Source of the DNA: Anodontia alba
Taxonomy: Eukaryota > Mollusca > Bivalvia > Lucinida > Lucinidae
Direction of reading: 5' to 3'
Assembly (NCBI GenBank): GCA_964016985.1
Contig: OZ024825.1
Location: 38,749,557 to 38,813,556 of the forward strand
DNA length: 64,000 bases
The position numbers and the translations under genes were made by a program. The notes beneath the pieces are model-generated. The model did not search any database. It saw nothing but the letters and a program-made list of their open reading frames with translations, and had not been told where the DNA came from. Each line of letters begins with the position of its first letter. Positions within the stretch are counted from its first letter, which is position 1. Below are positions 19,241 to 30,699 of the stretch, in pieces.

Positions 19241-19489
19241 TATTTCGTGCAAATTGTCTCAATTTGCATGAAATGTCAAATCCTATTACCTGGGAAAAAT
19301 ATTTCAAAATATGGTCTGTTGGAATTTTTTACCTAGCATTGCTAAGCATTAATTTTCCCGTTTTGTTGCCACTTTTAAAGTGTATAAAATGTATAATTAT
19401 TAATGGTATAGAATAGGATTATAATACTCTATCTCTGGCAGGCAGTAAAATTTCTAGTAGCACAGTTTTTCACCACAGTGTTGTCTGAT

Positions 19490-19900
19490 GATGTTGATTT
19501 GGTGTTTTATATCCCCTTCAGCATTATTTAACCCTTGTCCTGCTGAATAAATTAAGATGCCACACCCACTTCTAATTTTCAGCCAATCAGATTACTTAAT
19601 CCAGACTGTTGACTTAAACTCAAATACTTAATTGCAAACAGTGCAGATCCAGGTCAGTTGGCTTCTTCAGAAGCCAACTGATCTGGATCTACACTGTTTG
19701 CAAAGACAGGACATATCCGGGTTCAGCAGGACTAGGGTTAAGTCATTGTAATGAAAGGCTTTGTGCAATGAAACATCATACAGTCATGAGCTGAATTCTG
19801 CCTCCAGAGGGATTAAAACCCAGGAGTTGGTAGTGCAACCCACAGCCACCAGGATGCTTCACACACACAGTGGTGTCTGAAAGTGACAGGGAACTCAGTG
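19490..19900 (-). mobile_element. SINE family 3 copy split by a family C MITE
   Basis: Left part to 19527 (GGTGTTTTATATCCCCTTCA) and right part from 19742 (ATGAAAGGCTTTGTGCAATG, CTGCCTCCAGAGGGATTAAA) match the uninterrupted copy at 29150-29350. The minus-strand head has a B-box-like GGGTTTTAATCCC. Confidence 0.68.
19528..19741. mobile_element. Family C MITE, TTAA-flanked, inserted in a SINE
   Basis: TTAA at 19528-19531 and 19738-19741. Termini TTAACCCTTGTCCTGCTGAA at the left and CAGCAGGACTAGGGTTAA at the right. The core hairpin has the GTTGGCTTCTTCAGAAGCCA tip. The empty site survives in the SINE copy at about 29195. Confidence 0.85.
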
Positions 19901-20089
19901 CTATCTTTTGTGATGCTGCTTTTCTGAAATAGATGCTGGATAGGTGGCATGATATTTCACCAAGTCACATTATCCTGATTCTGGGCTGACCAGTTCTTGC
20001 TCTGCTTTATCAAGTGAAAGGGCAGCTAGTGCACCATTTGTAAGTCTTACCATATTTACCATATGTATTCACACAGAAAGGCCTCAGTC

Positions 20090-20308
20090 TTACAATATTT
20101 ACCATATGTATTCAGACAGACAGGCCTGAGCAAACAGTGTAGACCCGGATGAGACGCTGCAGGATGCAGCGTCTCATCATGGTCTACACTGTTTGCCACT
20201 CCAGCACTTTTTAGACACAACATCAGGTAGTAAATTGTACTTGTTCAAATTTTAAAACAAGTATGGTAAGGAATAGAGGTGTACAAATACTTAAGGTAAA
20301 TACAGTAC
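20090..20308. mobile_element. Family B MITE
   Basis: Core hairpin AAACAGTGTAGACCC ... GGTCTACACTGTTTG with GAGACGCTGCAGGATGCAGC at its tip. Ends near ATATTTACCATATG and GGTAAATACAGTA. A diverged relative follows at 20318-20470. Confidence 0.72.
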
Positions 20309-20545
20309 ATTGCATTGTGTATTTACCCTAAATATTTTGATAGACAGGATGGAGCAAACAAGTGTTGACTCCTATCAAACTGCTCCTCAAGGTACTGTAG
20401 TCAAAATGACTTGTTCAAATTTTAGGATAAGTATGGTAAGGCACAACAGTGTCCAAATATTTAGGATAACTGTGATATAAAATGGACTAGGCTGGATCCT
20501 GAGGAGAACTACATGCTGTACCAACTCTATGGTATGGTTTGTTTG

Positions 20546-20765
20546 TTTGTGTTGAGGTTTTATGGGCCAGTCAACCCAATGGGGTCAAGATGAGCGTGGT
20601 CAGTTGATGGAGAAACTAATGCTCTACCAATCATGGTGATCAAGATATTTTGTGTTGAGGTTTTACTGCCCAGACAACCCAATGGGATCAAATCAATGGG
20701 GGGGGGGGGGGGGGGGCGGCGATGTCGAATCTAAAACTTCCTGATCACCAGTCAGATGCACTGGA
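20546..20765 (-). mobile_element. tRNA-derived SINE (family 2), two truncated pieces
   Basis: Two 3' ends in the same orientation: TGTTGAGGTTTTATGGGCCA at 20550 and TGTTGAGGTTTTACTGCCCA near 20652. A G-run at 20699-20716 follows the second piece, and the CCTGATCACCAGTCAGATGC head relic follows that. Confidence 0.6.
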
Positions 20766-20990
20766 ACTTCTTTATAGGATGGTTCATTACAAGATGGTTC
20801 TGAATATAAGACTGTTTTAAGTGTTGTATCAAAACAAAAATGTATAGACTGTATAGAAAAATGTCCATTTATGGTCATTTTTCTATACAATCTATACATT
20901 TTTGTTTGAATAAAACAGTTGTTCAGCTAACATGTTTTTTGCTTTGGATCCCAGCAATAGTATTATAAAGAGGTTGTGGAATACAAACAC
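20758..20990. mobile_element. Family J MITE
   Basis: ACTTCTTTATAGGATGG at the left, GTCCATTTATGGTCATTTTT in the centre, TATAAAGAGGTTGTGG at the right. Confidence 0.62.
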
Positions 20991-22284
20991 TCAGAAAAAG
21001 GTGTTTTTAAATCTTTTATTTGCAAAAAAAAAGCTGAAAAACAGCTAAAAAAACGTGGATCTGCACATACATATACATTGATAGTTGTGTCCATCATGGA
21101 TATGTGTATTATCCTGGTTTGGATTAAGGATATCATGGTTTGAATACTCAGATCTAGCATGTAACCAAGACAACTGATGTTGGTGCTGTATTAGCCAAGT
21201 AGCAGTAAGAAGAAAACCCCAGTCCAGCATGTGCATGCATACTATCTTGAGAGGGCCTTCACTTATCATTTAGACAAGTATTTGCACTCAGCTGAGTATC
21301 ACATCCATGACTATAATGACTATAACGCCAACCATGTTTACAACACAAGACTTCAGTCACAGGACTGACACATTCTTACGAAAATCTACCGTCAGATTCA
21401 ACTCTATATTGCAGTCCAATACAAGAGTAAAAAAAGTATCAGAAATGAAGTCAATTCCAGAAATGAGGCCTATACCTTCAGGAAATAGAGTTTATTTGGT
21501 TGTTCTCATTGATTATGGAGAAACAATTCACTAGAGTTCTGAGGCTTGTAAAAAAATGAGTGATACTTTTTTACATGAAAGCCTTAGAAAGTGTGAATTT
21601 TTTCTCAGTAATCAATCAAAGCAACCAAATTAAATATTAATCCAATCAGTGTATCTTTGAAATGTTTAAAATATAAAAAATTTGGACTGTTACAAACAGC
21701 TCATGAATCCTAGGGAGGGCTGTGTGGGAAGGGCGGGGTTTTGGGGTGTATTTTGAAAATCAGTCACAATTTTGATTATACTTTGTAAAGAAAAAAGTAT
21801 GTACTTGAAATAGTCATGCTTAACTGTTTTGAAACTGAAACTAAATTCTTCTGAAAATCAGACTTCATTATATTAAAGGTCTTTCCTTAACAACTTTGAA
21901 CTTAACTTAAATTGAAGTGAAATTTTCTAAAATTTGCCAGTTTTATCGTCAAACACCATTCTAGGTTATTGTTGTTGTCAATGATGTTAGCAACATTGCA
22001 TAGTAATAATGACATCAACAACATTTGATCTGAAGAAATAATCTATTGTCGAGTGATTACAATGTTTTCTTTCGCCATGATAAAAAGTAATTCATCGTTT
22101 GAAAAATAATAAAGAGGGATATCTAGAGATTTAAGTCTGTTCAAATATTAAGGGGGAGACAGATTTTTCATCATCCCGTTCATAAATTATGTAGTGATGT
22201 ATAAAATAGTTATATATTAAACCTGTTATTATTATATGAATAAATATTTGTTTTTAAGGGGGCGTGAATATACATGATAATTTT
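20991..22284. other. No gene or clear repeat seen
   Basis: Mostly unique AT-rich DNA. Short frames of 65-75 codons lack splice context or domains. A small GTTGTTGT ... ACATCAACAACA inverted pair lies near 21970-22025. Confidence 0.4.
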
Positions 22285-22445
22285 TTCACCATTTTTACAA
22301 GGGAGACAATATTATTTTACTTCCTGTTTGCTTTTCTGCAAATCAAGACCCTTCTGAAAAAGGGTCTATTTTAAAAGGAAAGAATTTGCTCCTAACGGGA
22401 GCAAATTCTTTCCTTTTAGAATAGACCCCTTTTCAAAAGGGAGAA
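22285..22445. mobile_element. Family H MITE
   Basis: Hairpin CCTTCTGAAAAAGGGTCTAT ... ATAGACCCCTTTTCAAAAGG with the tip AATTTGCTCCTAACGGGAGC. The 5' flank has GGGAGACAATATT and CTTCCTGTTTGC, typical for the family. Confidence 0.68.
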
Positions 22446-22696
22446 AAAACAATTCTATATTGTAAGGAAATTTCTGTATACAATGCAAAAACAATGAAGA
22501 CCCTGATCAGACATTGTGCAGCATCTGATCTTGGTTTGCAGTGCTTGTCAATTACCTCTTTGGGGGTCTCCAGACTAAAATGGACTAAATGACTAAGAAC
22601 TACTAAGGACAGAGCAAACAACAAAAAAACAATAAAAATTCTGAAAAGCAGCTTAATTATCAAACTTCATACAAGAATACTCAAATCCAATCATTG

Positions 22697-22892
22697 TTAA
22701 CCCTTGTCCTGCTGAACCCGGATATGTCCTGCCTTTGCAAACAGTGTAGATCCAGATCCCAACTGATATGGATCTGCACTGTTTGCCATTCAGTATTTGA
22801 GTTTGTATCAACAACCTGGATCAAGTAATCTGACTGACTGAAAATTAAAAATGGGCATGGCATCTAAATTTATTCAGCATGGCAAAGGTTAA
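22697..22892. mobile_element. Family C MITE, TTAA-flanked
   Basis: TTAA at 22697 and 22889. TTAACCCTTGTCCTGCTGAA and CAGCATGGCAAAGGTTAA. The hairpin tip is reduced. Confidence 0.8.
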
Positions 22893-22994
22893 CATAAAAA
22901 GTATATTGGCAGTTAATTATTAGTCCACCTCAAACATTGTACAGTTTTAAGCCTTAAAGTGGGCAGCAAAAGTGTAACAGATAACATACTAAGA

Positions 22995-23129
22995 AGTAAC
23001 TGATCTGGATCTGCATTGTTTTCTATTCAGTATGTGAATTTATATCAACAACCTGGATCAAGTAATCTGACTGGCCAAAAATTTTAAGTGGGCATGACGT
23101 CTTAATTTATTCAGCATGGCAAGAGTTAA
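22995..23129. mobile_element. Family C MITE, right two-thirds
   Basis: Starts inside the core (AACTGATCTGGATCTGCATT) and ends CAGCATGGCAAGAGTTAA. Confidence 0.68.
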
Positions 23130-24110
23130 CATAAGAGGTTATAAACATAGGAAATTATTCCCAACATCATTGAACAAAGTGTCAATGGAATGCATGTATA
23201 ACTAAGTAATCACACAGAAATCTGGCTTATGTACATATACATGACAAACATGGACATATGGACATACAGCACGAAAACAAAACTCCACAACTAGTGTATG
23301 GCAGAGTAAAAAAACCGAAAAACCCACAATTGTCTGTGCAGCCAAAATCTCCAGTTTGATAGGACTTGCTATTTGCATATGCAATATCTGGACTAAGAAC
23401 TCAGTAGAAGGTGGTTTTGAACCTGTCAGTCGTAGCAACTCTTCTAGTGTCTAATACATGTACTATCTTTGCAATCTGGGCCCATTTGTTCAAACCTTAA
23501 GGAGTTGTTAGCTGACGTGACGTTAAAATTTCTATCTTGATATATGGCAAATACATTGATATTTTTTGCTGTTGTTACAATTATTCACAGGTCTAGCACA
23601 TACTAGACACACCCTGGGTTGAGGGAGGTGCTTGGTTACAGAGAGTGGCATTAAGGAATCCCAAAAAAAGCAATGCTGTATAAGTGCCGGCCAAATGCTC
23701 ATAGTCAGTCCAATCCTCCAAAGGTACCTACTATGTTTTCAGTTTGACAGTAGTGGAGCTAAAATACTGACTAAGAAAAAATGTGAAAAAGTGAAATATA
23801 AATGATTAAGTTCAAAACAAGGAAAATATGATCAAAATTAATCTAAGAAATCACATGCAATCTTCAGATCATAAAAAATAACATCTGAACAGTTTAAAAA
23901 ACAATGGCATAAAACTGAAGGAGTTATGGACACAAGGTATATACTGTCGGAGGACCCAGAGCTATGCACCACAAACCATGGAAAGCCAAATACCATGTCC
24001 CCTTTCTTTTCTTCAAAAAGATGGGGGTCAATAAAGATTCCAGAATGACTCATCATCAGTAACAATTTGAATACCCAGCAGTTTAAATGACATATAAGCA
24101 CCCTTTATTA
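23130..24110. other. No gene seen
   Basis: Unique sequence. The longest minus-strand frames (78 and 87 codons) carry no domain I recognise and no consensus splice pair that would join them. Confidence 0.35.
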
Positions 24111-24326
24111 TTAACCCTTTAAGCACCATTCAAAATTGTAGCAGACAACATTCTAAGCTATTATTATCATTTTTAGAAGAAAATAAGGCTTGAGATTTCA
24201 TGCAAACTGTCTGCTAGGCAGACAATTCACAGGAAATGTCAAGCCTTATTTTCTTGAAAAAAAAAATAAAAAAATATAAGATATTTTAGAATGTCATCTG
24301 CTACTGTTGTGACTAGCACTCTAAGA
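24111..24326. mobile_element. Family G MITE
   Basis: TTAACCCTTTAAGCACC at the left. Hairpin GAGATTTCATGCAAACTGTC ... GACAATTCACAGGAAATGTC with tip TGCTAGGCA. Right end ACTAGCACTCTAAG. Confidence 0.68.
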
Positions 24327-24532
24327 ATTGCTAATGACTTCTGTATAAAAGCCATCCCTCAAATAAACACAAAATATTGCAGCTTAGATTATCTCTAAAA
24401 TATACAGGTAGTTCAAAATCCAAAAAACACAAGCATGCATTAGTGGATCCTGAGTGGGTTCACAAAGTCACCTCATGTACCGAATTAGTTCATTTCCACA
24501 AGGAGCTTCATGAAAAAGCATGGGAAAATCCT

Positions 24533-24795
24533 GGTCCCAGTTCTTCAAAGTATAGTTAGCTTAACAAGCTCATTACTGATTAAAATGTTAACTGTTCTAG
24601 TAAGTGCAATATCTAATTCACAGATATTTTTGCTGAAAAAATGTGATAGCTTTTGCAAATGCAAAAACTAAAAAGCTATTTGCAAAAGCTACTCAAATTT
24701 TTTCAGCAAAAATATTAGCGTATATGCCAAATTTAATTATCAAAGTTTTAACGATATGTTAACTAACAACATCTTTATTTTTGAAAAACTGGGCC
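24533..24795. mobile_element. Family E MITE
   Basis: CCCAGTTCTTCAAAG at the left, a hairpin GTGATAGCTTTTGCAAATGC / GCTATTTGCAAAAGCTACTC with TTTTTCAGCAAAAATAT, and AAAAACTGGGCCCAG at the right. Confidence 0.68.
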
Positions 24796-25074
24796 CAGAG
24801 AGCTGCTGGTCAGTTTCACCAGACTCAAATCCCCTATTCTGAGAAGTCAAACCCCTGATGCTGAAATGCTGAACCCAACCTTGACATACATTGTAGAAAC
24901 TTGCACAACATTACTGACACATTCTATGAGATACATGATATGAGGTATTAAAATATAAAAAAATGCCTTTTTGTGTTTTTCATATAACTAAATTAAAATA
25001 ACACTAACAATATATGACTACTATAGCTGGCATACATACCCATAATATATGGACAGTAAAATTAGTTGGTCAAC

Positions 25075-25189
25075 AAATTATCCCTTAAAGCATGTCAAAA
25101 TAGCAGATGATGTTCTACATTTTTTTTTGTTTGTTTGTTTTTCAAACAAGAAAAATTAAATAAGGCTAAACGATTCACATGTATTTTCT

Positions 25190-25224
<35 letters not shown>

Positions 25225-25265
25225 GAATGTCATCTGCCATAATTTTGAATGGTCTTTAAGAGTTA
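25075..25265. mobile_element. Family G MITE, degraded, with an A-run
   Basis: AAAATAGCAGATGATGTTCT, ATTCACATG, an A-run at about 25193-25222, then AGAATGTCATCTGCCAT and TCTTTAAGAGTTAA. Confidence 0.5.
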
Positions 25266-25377
25266 AATCCATAATTTCACAAGCACAGGAAAAGAATATA
25301 GATAGGGGACTGAAAATTTGCTTCTATTCTTTCCTACAATTACAGCAGGTAATGAACTCACAGCTTGAACAACCTAC

Positions 25378-25592
25378 CTTATTTACTGTATGTATTCGGA
25401 CAGACAGGCCTGATCAAACAGTGTAGACCCACATGAGATGCCACAGAATGTGTCTCATCAGGGTCTGCACTGTTTGCCACTCATCCAGCAATTTTTAGAC
25501 ACAACATCGGGTAGTAAATTATACCTGTTCAAATTTTAGAACAAGTATGGTAAGGAGTTGAGATGTCCGAATACTCAGGGTAAATATGGTAA
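25378..25592. mobile_element. Family B MITE
   Basis: TATTTACTGTATGTATTCGG at the left, core AAACAGTGTAGACCC ... GGGTCTGCACTGTTTGCC, and GGTAAATATGGTA at the right. Confidence 0.72.
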
Positions 25593-25969
25593 ATGAGTGT
25601 TTACAGTAAGCCAAATTGCAGGAACATAGTAACCATAAATACTCAGACACCTTAACCCTCCTATGACTAATGGATTCTTCCATCATAAAAGTTGGACTGA
25701 TCCATTTAGCATTTAAAGGAGTTTAATACTGCATTATTACATGGCAAATAGTGCCACTCCCTGGAGCTTAATGATATACATGGCTGACCCTATTCAGGAA
25801 CTGTGTTCTGTAGCATCTGATAGCATCTAAACTGATTGCTACAGTCCCCTTTTGAGGGACATTAGACATTAATGGGTTAACTCAAGGTTGTAGAATTATC
25901 AAATTTTATTTCTTGTCCACAGTGAAGTGAATGGTCAAAATCGACTTGTCTAACCAAGATTTACTTGCC

Positions 25970-26134
25970 TGAAAATTGACATTTTTCTTATTTCTCGAAG
26001 AAAAATGTTGTGGGTACTCATTAGAAGCGCCTTAATGAGACACTTCTAATGAGGACCCACAACAGATGTTTTCTTTGAGAAATAAGAAAAATATATGTCT
26101 CATAATCTGGATACTCTTCTAGCTAGATCCATGA
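25970..26134. mobile_element. Family A MITE
   Basis: Core AATGTTGTGGGTACTCATTA / TAATGAGGACCCACAACA with GAGAAATAAGAAAAATAT. Ends are weak. Confidence 0.58.
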
Positions 26135-26427
26135 AGTCCAAGTAAATTAAAATTTGTTACTTGCCCTCAGGGAAATGGGACATGCTGGACAAGTCGGAAA
26201 TGGTATTTCCACGGTCGTTCAACTTATCCCATACTTATTCTAAACTTAGAACAAGCGCAGTTGTCCATTTGAGTACCTACATGTAGTGACGTGTCTAAAA
26301 ACAGCTGGCTCAAATACAAACATTGTAGATCCTGATCAAACTGCACCTTTCAGGAGCAGCATGATATGGGTCTACACGGTTTGCCTAGGAATGTCTATCT
26401 GAATTTTTCCAGATAATTCAGTTAGCT

Positions 26428-26658
26428 ATTCACCCATTTATGCCAAGTGGACTCTTCTACCTCAACTCTCTGGACAGGTCTATTTCCTATATAAGGGGTG
26501 TCTAGTCAGTTTTTATTATTACCATGTTTTGTAGGAATTTCTGAACTTAATGCAAACAGTGTAGACCCTGATCAGATACCACATTCTGCGGTGTCTGATC
26601 TGGGTCTACAATGTTTGCCTATGTCCCATTTATGGGACACCAGGCTTAAATGGGTTAA
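26428..26658. mobile_element. Family L MITE
   Basis: CACCCATTTATGCC at the left and GCTTAAATGGGTTAA at the right. Core GCAAACAGTGTAGACCC ... GGGTCTACAATGTTTGC. Opposite orientation to 6835-7053. Confidence 0.68.
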
Positions 26659-26659
26659 A

Positions 26660-27360
26660 TCATACAGACATGTTAGAACCTATTAAAGCAGTGTTTCTGC
26701 TCAAAAATCTTGTTTTTGTTTTTATTCATTGCTAATATATAGATATATATTTGTTTTTCAAATAAAAGCATTTTATTAAGTTTCAATTCACTTCAGAATC
26801 ATTTTACAAGAAAAAAATAATTTTAGCATTTTATTTGAGCCTATTTAATTTTTAATGACCCGGTCAAAAATCAATATACACAGGAGCATGCATATTCTCT
26901 GTGTAATTTAACCGCCGAGGTTTACACACTAAATAAGCAGTTTTTTAGTTGATCCTAAATGTGAAAAGTGTTTTTGAAATGGATGAGATAAAGTTTATCT
27001 GTTTTTGAGCAACTATGATTCAGTTCATTTTGAGTAACAATACAGCTTTAAATCTGGTCTGGAAATATCCATGATCCTATCTTAGCCTAAGGGTTTGAAT
27101 AATACTAATCTACTAATTTCCCAGCAAGCAGTTTGAATTCCCTATATCTTCAAACAAGTGTACACCTATCAAAGATGTTTAAAAATCTCTAATGACATAT
27201 GTAAATACATGTACACTTAAACAAAAACAGAGATGGACGGTGTAAAAATGCTCCTTCTTTTGATTGATACATGTATTTTATATATCACATTACAACATCA
27301 ACTAACATTTTGCAGCGTCGCACAAATTGGGGCCTTAAGGCATATTACTGATCGGAACAC
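26660..27360. other. No gene seen
   Basis: AT-rich unique DNA; I could find no exon, tRNA or recognisable MITE. Confidence 0.35.
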
Positions 27361-27361
27361 T

Positions 27362-27517
27362 ATAGCTCAAGATAAGAGGGTGTTTCTGGAATTTTTTTTT
27401 TTTTTTTATTATTTCTCAACGATAACATATGCTGTGGGTACTTATTAGAAGTGCCACGGAGAGAAAAATATCAACACTTTTTGTTTGAAAAAGGCGCCCT
27501 ATCTGGAGCTATGGAAC
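27362..27517. mobile_element. Family A MITE, shortened
   Basis: TATAGCTCAAGATAAGAGG at the left and CCTATCTGGAGCTATG at the right. One core arm is gone. Confidence 0.65.
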
Positions 27518-27604
27518 ATGCAGGCGGATATGCACAGTCTGCTCACCTGTTTTCACCACAAATATTATAGTATGCTGCAGTAACATAGCCAGAAGGGAAT
27601 TTTT

Positions 27605-28035
27605 ACACACACCACTGAAAAATTTAGTATTTATATGCACACCAAGGAAACATTTAGTATTTTTATAAACCCCAAGGAAAAATTTAGTATTTTTATGCAC
27701 ACCAAGGAAAGATTTAGTATTTTTACGCACACCAAGGAAAAATTTAGTAATATTACGTACACCAAAGAAAAAATTAGTATTTTTACGTACAACAAGGAAA
27801 ATTTTAGGATTTTTACCCACACAAAGGAAAAATTCAGCATTTTTATGCCTATCAAGGAAAAATACAGTATTTTTATGTACACCAAGGAAAAATTTAGTAT
27901 TTTAATGCATACCAAGGAAAAATTAAGCATTTTTATGCACACCAAGGAAAAATACAGTATTTTCAAGTACACCAAGTTAAAATTTAGTATTTTAATGCAT
28001 ACAAAGGAAACATTAAGCATTTTTATGCACATCTT
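27605..28035. repeat. 30-bp minisatellite, about 14 units
   Basis: The unit is close to ACACCAAGGAAAAATTTAGT plus ATTTTTATGC. Because the unit is 30 bp and stop-poor, long frames run through it on both strands (10-residue periods such as MHTKEKFSIF). Nothing else supports coding. Confidence 0.85.
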
Positions 28036-28162
28036 ATGGTAACTATGAAACTGACCTAAAAAATCAACAGGGTGGGCACTGTATTTATACTAACACTAAC
28101 ATACAAACCAAATATATGGCACAAACACTAAAAATTTGTTTGGCAAATGCGTGCTAGAAAGC

Positions 28163-28351
28163 TCAATGCTTGGCATGCTGGGTAATAATTTCAGCAGACG
28201 ACATTTTGAAATATTTTTCTTAATTTTTTTCCCATAAAATAGGATTTGAGGTTTTATGCAAATTGTCTCTTTAGGATAATATGTCTAAGCCTATTTTTTG
28301 GACAAAAATAAGAAAAATATCATCAATTTGCCAAGAGCGTGGTAAGTGTTA
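28163..28351. mobile_element. Family D MITE
   Basis: TTGGCATGCTGGGTAATAAT at the left, AAGAAAAATATCATCAATTT and GAGCGTGGTAAG at the right. Confidence 0.62.
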
Positions 28352-28769
28352 CAGCACTTGCAAACAGCAAAAGGTCGGATCAGCCTGCACATCTGTGTTC
28401 ACTTCTTGCCAGTAAACTCTGCAGAATCAAGTCCTTCATTTTGCAAACTGTAGAGGACCTGATTAATCTGAGAAGATATGCAGGCTTTAACATCTGGGTC
28501 TTCACTGTTGGCATATGCGTGGAAGCCCCATTTTGTGTGATAATCATAATACATAGTAAAAGACATTATAATACACATTAATATAATAATTTTCCTTCTT
28601 GGACATATGGACGTATGACTGTAGAAATTCACAAGCAAAATAATCAGAGACATTTTTTAATTCCAGTCAAACCTGCCTTAAAGATCACCTCTACTGAGAG
28701 ACCAACCCCTTAAGAGACAACTTCATTTTTTTTTTGTTTTAGAGACAACTTCAATTTTTTTTTTAGTTG

Positions 28770-29060
28770 GATTTTTACCGCCAAGTCAACAGTATTTAGA
28801 TCACGTCGATCCGTTTTGTTTACCTAACCACACTTTTACTGGGCAGACATAATCCTCTAAGCGTTTAACCTGTACTTGTGTGCATTCTTTCACCAGAAAC
28901 TGACAACCGCCCTTCTTGAATCAGTGGAGGAGGGAGAATGGCGATAGAAAATATTTCATGATCACTCTCCATGAAAGAATATTGCTGGACCCGCCAGGGA
29001 TTGAACCCACAACCTCCTGATCACAGTCGTACCTCCCACTGAGCCACAAAGGCCACCTTA
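28770..29060 (-). mobile_element. tRNA-derived SINE (family 2), near full length
   Basis: On the minus strand the head has TGGCTCAGTGGGAGG (A box) and GGTTCAATCCCTGG (B box), then a body matching 9055-9352 in reverse. Confidence 0.78.
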
Positions 29061-29149
29061 CTTGAAAACAGGCATAAATGATTAAATGTATTCATTCTGA
29101 TATGTTTTAACCCTTAAAGCATTAAGCAACAGACAACTTTCTTAAACTG

Positions 29150-29350
29150 ATTTTGCTGAGATGATGATTTAGTGTTTTATGTCCCTTTCAACATTATTTA
29201 AGGTGTATCAAGACAATGGACAAATGCTAATGAAAGGCTCTGTGCAATAAAGCACTGTACAGTCATCAGCTAAATTCTGCCTCCAGTGGAATTCAAACCC
29301 GGGACCTCACGATTCAAAGTCTGGAGCGCTAACCACTCGGTCACCCATAC
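29150..29350 (-). mobile_element. SINE family 3, uninterrupted copy
   Basis: On the minus strand the tRNA-like head has GACCGAGTGGTTAGCGCTCC (A box region) and GGGTTTGAATTCC (B box), then CATTAGCATTTG and a TAAAACACTAAATC end. Confidence 0.75.
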
Positions 29351-29376
29351 ACTTCATTTTGTTAAGAGTAATGGTT

Positions 29377-29569
29377 CATAGGTCTAGATGAGAGTGGGTA
29401 TCAAGTAAATAGTTTTCCTATTTCTCGACGAAAACATATGTTATGGGTACTCATTAGAAGCGCCTCGGCGAGGTGCTTCTAATGTGTACCCACAACCTAT
29501 GTTTTTGTCAAGAAATAAGAAAAATATGGACACTTTTTGGTTGAAATAAGCGCCTTATCACCAGCTATG
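29377..29569. mobile_element. Family A MITE
   Basis: Perfect core GTACTCATTAGAAGCGCCTC / GAGGTGCTTCTAATGTGTAC with a CGGC tip. AAACATATGTTATGGG and CCCACAACCTATGTTT flank it. Confidence 0.75.
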
Positions 29570-29812
29570 CTAAATGCCTTCAAACGCCTAATTTTTTTAA
29601 CTCCCTTGCGTGGCCTCTTAAGACAGGTTTGACTGTAGGAGCAAGCTGTCTTGTGAAAAACATAAAAAAAAAAAAACAACAACACATGAGCCTTACTATG
29701 ACAAATGTCTTTGGGGCATAGGTAGACAATGAAGGTCCAGATCAATCTACACATTTCATAGACTTTCACTACCAGCTTTCAGAATTATTGGGTACTTCAG
29801 ACTATAATGACA

Positions 29813-30125
29813 TACAGTCTATTCTCGTTACCTCTCAAGTCCAAGAGATTTTCTGAAATAGTTTGTTATCTGTACCTCAACATATCTGATTTTCAGACTT
29901 TAGGAATAACTAAACTGAACAACCACATTTCATAAATGAATACACAATTAGACTCCTGAAGTTAAGGATATATTGAAAATATTGTGGAAAAGCTTAGGAG
30001 CAATTTCTCTTTTTTTCCACAATATTTTGTTACCTGTTGTTAGAGTTCCAAGCTAAAACAGGGACCAGATTTTCACTTCGAAATAAGCGGTTATTCGTGA
30101 TAAGCGAAGTGGAGAAAACAAGAGT
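29813..30125. mobile_element. Family I MITE
   Basis: ACAGTCTATTCTCGTTACCT at the left, central AAAGCTTAGGAGCAATTTCT, and AGAGTCCACTGTACGG at the right. Related to 36520-36840 and 60511-60720. Confidence 0.62.
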
Positions 30126-30699
30126 CCACTGTACGGATACCAAATCAGACTGTATGGCTTAGCAGTCTGATCAGTATCTTTGCTGTTTGTATATGCTCCA
30201 AAGACACATTTTCTCATTTGTTTTGCCAAAATGATTTCAACTCTGCTGCATACTGATGCAGTCAAATTTATCAACAAAATACATATGATGCATAACCTCG
30301 AAAAAGGCCCTTATTCCATATGGGAACAGTATAGGTCCAGATGAGCATGTGCATCTGTGCAGTCTGACCTGACAGTCTCTGTTTGTCAACATATACTACA
30401 ATATCCATTGATTCTCTAGGCAGGCAACAAAGGCCCAGATCAGACTTGCAAATGTGCAGGCTGATCGAGGCTTGCATTGCCTGCAAACTCCATATGGGCC
30501 CTTTTCGAGTATTGCATGTCATGTTTTAAACTCCGCTGCATACTGAGTCAACTTTACCGATAACAAAATACAAAAGTAATACAAAAACAATAGAATCCAA
30601 AATATTTAATAATAAAAGCACAAGAAACTTCAATGAAAATGTGTTTAAAAATGCCATCTCTCATATTTTTTAACTCTTTATTCTAAATATCAAGGCAGA

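Larger units (their letters stand above)
16103..19352. mobile_element. Family D MITE split by two nested insertions
   Basis: The left part (16103 TTAA, then CCTTTACCAC and TTCAGCGGACAACAAATT) is cut near 16157 by a 1.8-kb interspersed repeat. It resumes at about 17957 (CCCAGAAAATAGGCTTTGA), is cut again by the mariner at 17985, and ends at 19352 with GCTAAGCATTAA. Removing both insertions restores a normal hairpin MITE of about 190 bp. Confidence 0.75.
28664..29635. mobile_element. Host element with CAGTCAAACCTG ends, holding three insertions
   Basis: Left end CAGTCAAACCTGCCTTAAAG and right end CTTAAGACAGGTTTGACTG are inverted repeats. Between them lie two different tRNA-type SINEs (28770-29060, 29150-29350) and a family A MITE (29377-29569). 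A lone GACAGGTTTGA end also occurs near 35000. Confidence 0.6.

Noticed and set aside
23838..24101. 87-codon minus-strand frame
   Set aside because: No recognisable domain; hydrophobic runs come from T-rich DNA; no neighbour exon.
27631..28042. Two overlapping 133-135 codon frames on opposite strands
   Set aside because: Both are products of a 30-bp tandem repeat; no splice sites, no domain, composition dictated by the unit.
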